In this document: positions 1-5,138 of the stretch, piece by piece
Numbering within the stretch: position 1 is the stretch's first letter
Layout: each line of letters opens with the position of its first letter
Assembly: GCA_946414975.1 (NCBI GenBank)
Contig: CAMKQS010000068.1
Coordinates: 1-7,433, forward strand
Direction of reading: 5' to 3'
DNA: 7,433 bases
DNA from: an uncultured Caryophanales bacterium
GTDB taxonomy: Bacteria; Bacillota_I; Bacilli_A; RF39; UBA660
Program-made: the position numbers and the translations under genes
The notes under the pieces: model-generated
The model's input: only the letters and a program-made list of their open reading frames with translations
What the model was told of the DNA's origin: nothing
Databases searched by the model: none

Positions 1-1
1 T

Positions 2-859
2 TTATGTGATTTTAGTGAGATTACTTTAGTAGGAGATATGAAATATCTTCGTTTTGTTGATAATAAATCTAATAAATTATATTTGGTTGAAGATTATAAT
101 CCGATAATTTTAGAAGAAAAAATTGAGAGAATTAATAAATTTAAAAGTATCAAAGAATTAATAGATTTTTTTAATAGAAATAATTCAAAAGTGTTTGAGT
201 TTGTGAATACTAAAGATATTAAATTTTATTTAGATACTATAAAAAAAATGAATGATATAGAAAAAAAACAATTAACAGAAATAATAAAAAAAGTAAAAGA
301 AATGGATATAACATATGTTAATTTTACTTATTTCTTTTTTGAAACGGCTAATAGATCTTTATATTATTCGCATGTTAATAAGAAAAAAGGAGAAATATCA
401 CTTAAAAATTTAAAAATTATAAATGTAATAAAACCTGCAGATATTTCTGTTATATTACGTGATATTAAGGCTTACGGTGCGTTTAAATATCATGGTAGTA
501 CAATAAAATATAGTGATATAGAAAAATATGTTGATGATGTTCTTTTAACTCCTGATACAAAATATGAATGGCTTGTTAAAAAATTAAGAGAGAAAAAATC
601 AGAACAAAAAGTTCAAAATATTATTAATGAAAACTATCTTTCAGATTTAAAAAAAGATATTAAAAATGATACAATAGAATATAAAAAAGATGATATTAAA
701 GATGTTCCAAAGAAAAATGATAAAAAAGATACGAAAGTAAAAAAAGCAAAAATAAAAAAACATAGCTTTAAAAATTCTATTTGGATGTATTGTTTAATTG
801 GTTTTACTGTTGGAGTATTGCTTGCAGCAATTACTATCATTATAGGGACATTTGTTTAA
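2..859 (+). CDS. Hypothetical protein with C-terminal membrane anchor, probably 5'-partial
   Basis: I do not recognise this protein. The first ATG is at 38 (273 residues from there), but the frame is open to the window edge. The 12 upstream codons look coding: five of twelve begin with G, in very AT-rich DNA. The AGGAG at 31-35 is only 2 nt from that ATG, which is too close for a good ribosome site, so the real start is probably outside the window. ATG 38 remains possible. Numbering from ATG 38, residues 1-185 form a mixed, soluble-looking domain without Cys. Residues about 186-245 are a highly charged, Lys/Asp-rich linker, probably helical or disordered. Residues 248-272 are one hydrophobic helix ending at the C-terminus, preceded by a Lys-rich stretch. 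This suggests a tail-anchored protein with its bulk in the cytoplasm (inference). No catalytic motif is visible. Transcription probably ends at the hairpin at 958-976. Existence of the gene is fairly certain; function is unknown. Confidence 0.8.
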   Translation, partial: LCDFSEITLVGDMKYLRFVDNKSNKLYLVEDYNPIILEEKIERINKFKSIKELIDFFNRNNSKVFEFVNTKDIKFYLDTIKKMNDIEKKQLTEIIKKVKEMDITYVNFTYFFFETANRSLYYSHVNKKKGEISLKNLKIINVIKPADISVILRDIKAYGAFKYHGSTIKYSDIEKYVDDVLLTPDTKYEWLVKKLREKKSEQKVQNIINENYLSDLKKDIKNDTIEYKKDDIKDVPKKNDKKDTKVKKAKIKKHSFKNSIWMYCLIGFTVGVLLAAITIIIGTFV

Positions 860-926
860 TTTCACAAAAAAAACACATTTATATCAAATTAATCACACAT
901 ATATTAATTATAATGATTATGTTAGT

Positions 927-940
927 TGTTAGTACTAACA
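927..940. repeat. Perfect 14-bp palindrome
   Basis: TGTTAGTACTAACA reads the same on both strands. Upstream, ATGTTAG at 919-925 repeats the left half and could instead pair with CTAACAT at 935-941. The site has the size and symmetry of a dimeric repressor operator, or it could form a small RNA hairpin. No known regulator motif is recognised. Confidence 0.5.
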
Positions 941-957
941 TACACTCCTTACTCGAT

Positions 958-976
958 AGTCCTTATGGACTTTTTT
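958..976 (+). terminator. Short hairpin plus T-run terminator
   Basis: AGTCC (958-962) pairs with GGACT (967-971) across the loop TTAT. The last stem T begins a run of six T (971-976). This is the most GC-rich stem in the gap and has the form of an intrinsic terminator for the upstream gene, about 100 nt after its stop. The stem is only 5 bp, so efficiency may be modest. An alternative is that it is the 5' leader hairpin of a minus-strand transcript. Confidence 0.55.
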
Positions 977-1037
977 CGTTATAATTTTATATTAGAGTGT
1001 GTAAATAAAATGCCTAAAGTAAAAAAAGTATAATTGC

Positions 1038-1065
1038 ATAAATATTTTTTATTGAAAATATTTAT
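1038..1065. repeat. 11-bp inverted repeat over the -35 box
   Basis: ATAAATATTTT (1038-1048) and AAAATATTTAT (1055-1065) are perfect reverse complements separated by 6 nt. The repeat covers the -35 hexamer (1052-1057) of the dockerin-protein promoter, where a bound repressor would block RNA polymerase. It is made only of A and T, so chance origin in this DNA is quite possible. Confidence 0.4.
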
Positions 1066-1080
1066 TTATTAATATATAAT
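1052..1080 (+). promoter_or_regulatory. Sigma-A-type promoter of dockerin-protein gene
   Basis: TTGAAA (1052-1057), a 17-nt spacer and a consensus TATAAT (1075-1080) make a near-ideal housekeeping promoter. Transcription should start near 1087, giving a leader of about 18 nt before the ATG at 1105. The -35 lies in an 11-bp inverted repeat. Confidence 0.75.
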
Positions 1081-1095
1081 CTAATTAAGAGTAGT

Positions 1096-1099
1096 GGTG
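1096..1099 (+). promoter_or_regulatory. GGTG-type ribosome binding site
   Basis: GGTG ends 5 nt before the ATG at 1105 and can pair with the anti-Shine-Dalgarno through the GGTG part of the AAGGAGGTGA consensus. It lies in the heptamer AGTGGTG, which recurs before the LTA-synthase-like gene. It supports ATG 1105 as the start. Confidence 0.45.
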
Positions 1100-1104
1100 C
1101 GTTT

Positions 1105-2121
1105 ATGAATAATAATAATATTTTTAAAACTTTTTTTATACTGGTTATTTTTACTTTAATATTTTTAGTTTGTTATAATTTAATAAAAAAGGATGATATC
1201 ACTTTTGTAAAAGCAAATTCAACTTTGAATGAGATTTATTATTGTGATGATGATTCATATGTTTTAAATAATAAAATGTGTTTTAGAAATAATGTATATA
1301 AATCTTATTTGTTGGGAGATTTAGATAATAATGATATTGTTAATATAAATGATATTGAAATAATAAAGGAATATACTGATAATAAGAAAGAATTAAGTAA
1401 TATTCAAATTCTTACTGCTGACGTTAATAATGATAATATTGTTGATATAAATGATATTATTATAATGCAAGATAATTTAAAAGATAATAATACTGAAATT
1501 GGAAAAAAATATGTTTGTAATGAAAATGATGTTTTGAATGATAATTTGTGTATTAGTAAGTATAGTAAAGAGGCAAAAGTAAAAAAAATAGTAAAAGGAG
1601 ATATTAATCAAAATAAAAAAGTAGATAATAATGATCTTTATTTAGTATATAGTTATATTAATGATAAAAGCTACTTAACAAATTTACAAAAAGAAATAGC
1701 GGATATTAATAATGATGGAAAAATAGATAATAAAGATTTTAAGTGGTATAAGAATAGAAAACTTAAAAATGTAATTATTAATAATGAAAATTATGAAAAA
1801 ATAAATAATATTTATAATAATGAAGATTTAGAAATTGTAGGATTTAAAGAGAAGAAAAATATTAATAAAGATTTTTATAAATATTATTTTGATTTAAAAA
1901 TAAGTAAAGATTTGTATTATAAACTGGAGATTTTTTCTGATGATAAAAAAGTTGTAGAATCTGAATGTAAAAAAATTAGTAATAATACTAGAGTAGAATT
2001 TAATATTGAATTTTTGGGAATTAATAATTATGGAAAGATAACTGTATTTAGTGATGAGTGTATTAATAAAATTACCGAATATAAGACTGATAATTATAAT
2101 AATGATAAATCTATTAAGTAA
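1105..2121 (+). CDS. Secreted or membrane-anchored protein with two dockerin modules
   Basis: A 338-residue, Asn-rich protein (57 Asn). Residues 9-27 are a hydrophobic helix after a short N-terminus. It is either an uncleaved anchor or a signal peptide, with a possible but distant V-K-A site at 35-37. C23 lacks a proper lipobox. Two dockerin modules follow, each with two Ca-binding loops of the F-hand type. The loops start at D72, D106, D166 and D200, and each has its position-12 Asp (D83, D117, D177, D211). Each module is preceded by a Cys pair, C47/C59 and C138/C149, in similar sequence (YVLNNKMC against DVLNDNLC), so the unit Cys-pair plus dockerin is duplicated. Residues about 235-325 look beta-rich, with Cys pair C288/C319. 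Dockerins bind cohesins, and none is encoded in the window. No catalytic domain is seen, so an adaptor or scaffold at the cell surface is inferred. The gene has its own promoter and terminator-like stem. The dockerin call is firm; the role is not known. Confidence 0.85.
   Translation: MNNNNIFKTFFILVIFTLIFLVCYNLIKKDDITFVKANSTLNEIYYCDDDSYVLNNKMCFRNNVYKSYLLGDLDNNDIVNINDIEIIKEYTDNKKELSNIQILTADVNNDNIVDINDIIIMQDNLKDNNTEIGKKYVCNENDVLNDNLCISKYSKEAKVKKIVKGDINQNKKVDNNDLYLVYSYINDKSYLTNLQKEIADINNDGKIDNKDFKWYKNRKLKNVIINNENYEKINNIYNNEDLEIVGFKEKKNINKDFYKYYFDLKISKDLYYKLEIFSDDKKVVESECKKISNNTRVEFNIEFLGINNYGKITVFSDECINKITEYKTDNYNNDKSIK
1237..1764 (+). repeat. Intragenic duplication: Cys-pair motif plus dockerin
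   Basis: Two units are encoded in tandem, at about 1237-1482 and 1510-1764. Each encodes an aromatic-Cys motif with a second Cys 11-12 residues on, then a dockerin with two calcium loops. Divergence is visible at many positions, including the position-6 Gly kept only in the fourth loop, so the duplication is old or under relaxed constraint. Confidence 0.6.
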
Positions 2122-2136
2122 TTTTAATAGATTTAT
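2105..2136 (+). terminator. Terminator-like stem overlapping the dockerin gene stop
   Basis: The 13 nt at 2105-2117 and 2124-2136 are perfect reverse complements with a 6-nt loop. The stop codon (2119-2121) lies in the loop. A T-rich but interrupted tail follows (TATTTTA). The stem has a single GC pair, so it may be a weak terminator before the lepA promoter. Confidence 0.5.
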
Positions 2137-2139
2137 TAT

Positions 2140-2168
2140 TTTACAATTTATAATATAAATGATATAAT
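2140..2168 (+). promoter_or_regulatory. Sigma-A-type promoter of lepA-hemW
   Basis: TTTACA (2140-2145), a 17-nt spacer and a consensus TATAAT (2163-2168). The predicted start near 2175 gives a leader of about 18 nt containing AAGGAG (2182-2187), 5 nt from the lepA ATG. No operator or riboswitch is visible in so short a leader. Confidence 0.75.
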
Positions 2169-2192
2169 TATTTAGGCAAAAAAGGAGTTATT

Positions 2193-3983
2193 ATGAAACA
2201 AGAAAATATACGTAATTTTTCTATTATAGCTCATATAGATCATGGGAAAAGTACTATTGCAGATAGAATATTGGAATTAACTAACGCAGTTAGTAAGCGT
2301 GAAATTAAAGAACAAATGTTAGATAGTATGGATATAGAACGTGAGCGCGGTATAACAATAAAATTAAATGCAGTTCAATTAAAATATCACTATAAAAATG
2401 AAGATTATATTTTAAATTTAATTGATACACCAGGACATGTTGATTTTTCGTATGAAGTTTCACGTAGTCTGGCAGCATGTGAGGGAGCAATTCTTGTTGT
2501 TGATGCTGCTCAGGGTATTGAAGCACAAACTTTAGCTAATTTATATTTAGCTATGGAAAATGATTTGAAAATTATACCTGTTATTAATAAAATTGACTTG
2601 CCAAATGCAGATGTTGATAAAGTGAAAAAAGAACTTATTGATAACTTAGGATTTAATGAAGATGAGATTTTACTATGCAGTGGAAAAGCGGGAATTGGTA
2701 TTAAAGAATTGGTTGAAGCAGTTATTGATAGAATTCCTTGCCCAAAAGCTGATTCAAAAGAATTGCAAGCTTTGATATTTGATTCGTATTTTGATGCTTA
2801 TCGCGGAATTGTTATAATTCTTAGAGTATTTAATGGAGAAATAAAAGTCGGAGATAAAATAAAAATGCATGCAACAGGTGCGGTATATGATGTTGTTAGT
2901 GTTGGAGTACATAATCCTAAGGAATATATTAAGGATAAACTGGTAAGTGGAGAGGTTGGATTTATAACTGCAAGCATCAAAAGTATTAGTGATGTAAAGG
3001 TAGGAGATACAATTATTAATGTAGATTCTTTAATGGAACCATTACCTGGATATCAACCAATGAAACCAATGGTTTTTTGTGGCCTTTATCCAATAGAAGC
3101 TAATAAATTTCCTGCACTTAGAGAAGCGTTAGATAAACTTAAATTGAATGATGCATCATTGGAATTTGAAGCTGAAACTAGTGAGGCACTTGGATTTGGT
3201 TTTAGATGTGGTTTTTTAGGGTTACTTCATATGGAAATAATTGAAGAACGAATAGAAAGAGAATTTGATATAGATTTAATTGCTACAAGTCCGAGTGTTA
3301 TATATAAAATTGAACTTACTGATGGAAGTTATACTTATATTGATTCACCATCAAAAATGCCAGAAAGACAGAGAATTAGTAAAATATATGAACCTTATAT
3401 CAAAACAAATATCTTTGTTCCAAGCGATTATATTGGTGCGATTATGAAACTATGTCAAGATAAAAGAGGTAATTATAAGTCATTAGAATATATAGATTCA
3501 AAAAGAGTAAACATACATTATGAAATACCTTTATCTGAAATAGTATATGATTTTTTTGATAGATTAAAATCTACTACTAAGGGATATGCTTCGTTTGATT
3601 ATGATTTAATTGGTTATAAAGAGTCTAAATTAGTCAAAATGGACATTTTATTAAATGGAAAAGTAGTAGATGCATTAAGTTTAATTGTACATAAGGATTT
3701 TGCATATAATAGAGGAAAAAGTATTGTAGAAGCTTTAAGAAAATTAATACCACGTCAACAATTTGAAATACCAATACAAGCAGTAATAGGAACTAAAGCT
3801 ATTGCAAGAACTGATATAAAGGCTGTAAGAAAAAATGTTTTAGCTAAATGTTATGGTGGAGATGTATCTAGAAAAAGAAAACTATTAGAAGCTCAAAAAG
3901 AAGGTAAAAAGAGAATGAAAATGGTTGGAAATGTGGAAGTTCCTCAAGAAGCATTTTTAGCTGTTTTATCTATGGAAGAATAA
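2193..3983 (+). CDS. lepA: Elongation factor 4 (translation factor GTPase LepA)
   Basis: A 596-residue protein, full length for the family (about 600). It is a ribosome-associated GTPase resembling EF-G without domain IV. It acts on stalled or mistranslocated ribosomes and affects initiation or subunit assembly; its exact role is debated. All GTPase motifs are visible: G1 AHIDHGKST (13-21), switch I ERGITI with T55, G3 DTPGH (78-82) with the catalytic His82, G4 NKID (132-135) and G5 SGK (163-165). Beta-barrel domain II and the EF-G-like domains III and V follow. The basic EF4-specific C-terminal domain ends with the family signature around [10 protein letters not shown]. The start is supported by AAGGAG with 5-nt spacing and by the N-terminus running straight into the P-loop. 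It has its own promoter and is followed after 4 nt by hemW, a common Firmicutes pairing. Confidence 0.98.
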   Translation: MKQENIRNFSIIAHIDHGKSTIADRILELTNAVSKREIKEQMLDSMDIERERGITIKLNAVQLKYHYKNEDYILNLIDTPGHVDFSYEVSRSLAACEGAILVVDAAQGIEAQTLANLYLAMENDLKIIPVINKIDLPNADVDKVKKELIDNLGFNEDEILLCSGKAGIGIKELVEAVIDRIPCPKADSKELQALIFDSYFDAYRGIVIILRVFNGEIKVGDKIKMHATGAVYDVVSVGVHNPKEYIKDKLVSGEVGFITASIKSISDVKVGDTIINVDSLMEPLPGYQPMKPMVFCGLYPIEANKFPALREALDKLKLNDASLEFEAETSEALGFGFRCGFLGLLHMEIIEERIEREFDIDLIATSPSVIYKIELTDGSYTYIDSPSKMPERQRISKIYEPYIKTNIFVPSDYIGAIMKLCQDKRGNYKSLEYIDSKRVNIHYEIPLSEIVYDFFDRLKSTTKGYASFDYDLIGYKESKLVKMDILLNGKVVDALSLIVHKDFAYNRGKSIVEALRKLIPRQQFEIPIQAVIGTKAIARTDIKAVRKNVLAKCYGGDVSRKRKLLEAQKEGKKRMKMVGNVEVPQEAFLAVLSMEE

Positions 3984-3987
3984 TATT

Positions 3988-5112
3988 ATGAATAGTGTTA
4001 AAAGTGCATATATTCATATACCATTTTGTAATTCAATATGTAATTACTGTGATTTTTGTAAAATTTATTATAATGGTGATATTGTATCTAGATATTTAAA
4101 AGCTTTGGAAAAAGAAATAAAATCATATTATAAAAATGAAAAATTAAATACTATATATATTGGTGGAGGAACACCTAGTTCTTTAAATATAAATGAGCTA
4201 AAAGAATTATTTAAAATAATAGATATATTAAAAAAAGAAAATAATTGTGAGATAACATTTGAATGTAATATTGATTCAATAGATTTGGAGAAATTAAAAT
4301 TTTTATATGAAAAAGGTGTTAATAGACTTAGCATAGGAATAGAATCATTTAATAAAGATATTATTAAGTATTTAAATAGAAAGCATACAAAAGAAGAGGC
4401 TATAAATAAAGTAAATTTAGCTAAAAAAGTAGGATTTAATAATATAAATATTGATTTGATGTATGCAATACCAATAGAGAATATGGATATTTTAAAAGAG
4501 GATTTAAAAACAATTATTAGTATGGATGTAGAACATATTTCTACATACTCATTAATAATTGAACCACATACTATTTTATATAATAATAAAGCAGATTATA
4601 TTGATCAAGATATTGATTTTGAAATGTATAAATTGATATGTAAAGAATTAAAAGAAAATAATTATATTCATTATGAGATAAGTAATTTTGCAAAAAAAGG
4701 ATATAAATCAAGACATAATTTAGTTTATTGGAACAATATGAATTATTATGGATTTGGAGTAGGTGCTAGTGGATATATTAATAATATTCGTTATGATAAT
4801 ACAAAAAGTATTAGTAAATATATAGATGGTAATTATGTGTTAAAAAAAGATATTTTAAATTTTAATACAATAATTGAAAATGAATTTATATTAGGCCTTA
4901 GAAAAATAAAAGGTATTAGATTGTCAGAATTTAAAGAAAAATATGGTTTTGATGTTACAGATATTCCTATAGTATTAAAATTAATAGATGAAAAGAAACT
5001 AAATATAAAAAATGATTATTTATATATATATAATAATTATATTTATCAAGAAAATGATATTTTAGTTGAGTTTTTAGATATAGATTATGAAATTGTAAAA
5101 AATAATATTTAA
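3988..5112 (+). CDS. hemW: HemW-family radical SAM protein (heme chaperone family)
   Basis: A 374-residue protein, the normal length for HemW, formerly annotated as oxygen-independent coproporphyrinogen oxidase-like HemN. HemW binds heme and a 4Fe-4S cluster and is thought to hand heme to membrane enzymes. It lacks proven coproporphyrinogen oxidase activity. The N-terminus has HIPFC then C14-x3-C18-x2-C21 for the SAM-bound cluster, in the HemW context CNYCDF. GGGTPS (59-64), RLSIGIESF (113-121) and NIDLMYAIP follow. The HemW hallmark HNLVYW (243-248) and the HemN C-terminal domain with EFILGLR (299-305) complete it. An additional Cys24 follows the motif. The ribosome site is weak (GGAAG at 3974-3978, inside the end of lepA), so translation is probably coupled to lepA. 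No heme biosynthesis gene is in the window, so heme use by this organism cannot be judged. The last codons of the gene contain a promoter for the next gene. Confidence 0.93.
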   Translation: MNSVKSAYIHIPFCNSICNYCDFCKIYYNGDIVSRYLKALEKEIKSYYKNEKLNTIYIGGGTPSSLNINELKELFKIIDILKKENNCEITFECNIDSIDLEKLKFLYEKGVNRLSIGIESFNKDIIKYLNRKHTKEEAINKVNLAKKVGFNNINIDLMYAIPIENMDILKEDLKTIISMDVEHISTYSLIIEPHTILYNNKADYIDQDIDFEMYKLICKELKENNYIHYEISNFAKKGYKSRHNLVYWNNMNYYGFGVGASGYINNIRYDNTKSISKYIDGNYVLKKDILNFNTIIENEFILGLRKIKGIRLSEFKEKYGFDVTDIPIVLKLIDEKKLNIKNDYLYIYNNYIYQENDILVEFLDIDYEIVKNNI

Positions 5113-5121
5113 TGTTATAAT
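5093..5121 (+). promoter_or_regulatory. Extended -10 promoter for the LTA-synthase-like gene
   Basis: TTGTAA (5093-5098) lies inside the last hemW codons. After 17 nt comes a consensus TATAAT (5116-5121), preceded by TGT, the extended -10 motif. Transcription would begin near 5127, only about 12 nt before the ATG at 5139. It lets the downstream gene be expressed apart from lepA-hemW. No terminator separates them, so read-through is also likely. Confidence 0.65.
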
Positions 5122-5130
5122 TTAGAAAGT

Positions 5131-5135
5131 GGTGA
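5131..5135 (+). promoter_or_regulatory. GGTGA-type ribosome binding site
   Basis: GGTGA ends 3 nt before the ATG at 5139. It pairs with the 5' side of the anti-Shine-Dalgarno, so the short gap is acceptable. It is part of AGTGGTG (5128-5134), the same heptamer found before the dockerin-protein gene. Confidence 0.45.
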
Positions 5136-5138
5136 AAT

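Noticed and set aside
634..840. Minus-strand ORF of 68 codons
   Set aside because: It is antisense to the Lys-rich linker, and its Phe/Ser-rich content is just the complement of Lys and Asp codons.
909..914. TATAAT as a plus-strand promoter for a small RNA ending at the 958-976 hairpin
   Set aside because: No acceptable -35 hexamer occurs 16-18 nt upstream and there is no TGN extension. TATAAT alone is common in such DNA.
781..984. Plus-strand 67-codon ORF overlapping the end of the first gene
   Set aside because: It overlaps the membrane-helix codons of the first gene in another frame, runs through the terminator hairpin and has no ribosome site.
1029..1034. A second TATAAT upstream of the dockerin gene
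   Set aside because: The matching -35 position reads TAAAAT, which is far from consensus. The promoter at 1052-1080 is much better.
1156..1176. Lipoprotein lipobox around C23 of the dockerin protein
   Set aside because: The residue before the Cys is Val, not Gly, Ala or Ser, and the Cys lies within the hydrophobic core, so a lipid anchor is unlikely.
2305..2980. Minus-strand ORFs (2305-2526 and 2798-2980) inside lepA
   Set aside because: They are antisense to conserved GTPase and barrel codons and show no sign of being genes.
4128..4334. Minus-strand ORF of 68 codons inside hemW
   Set aside because: It is antisense to the radical SAM core of a clear HemW protein.
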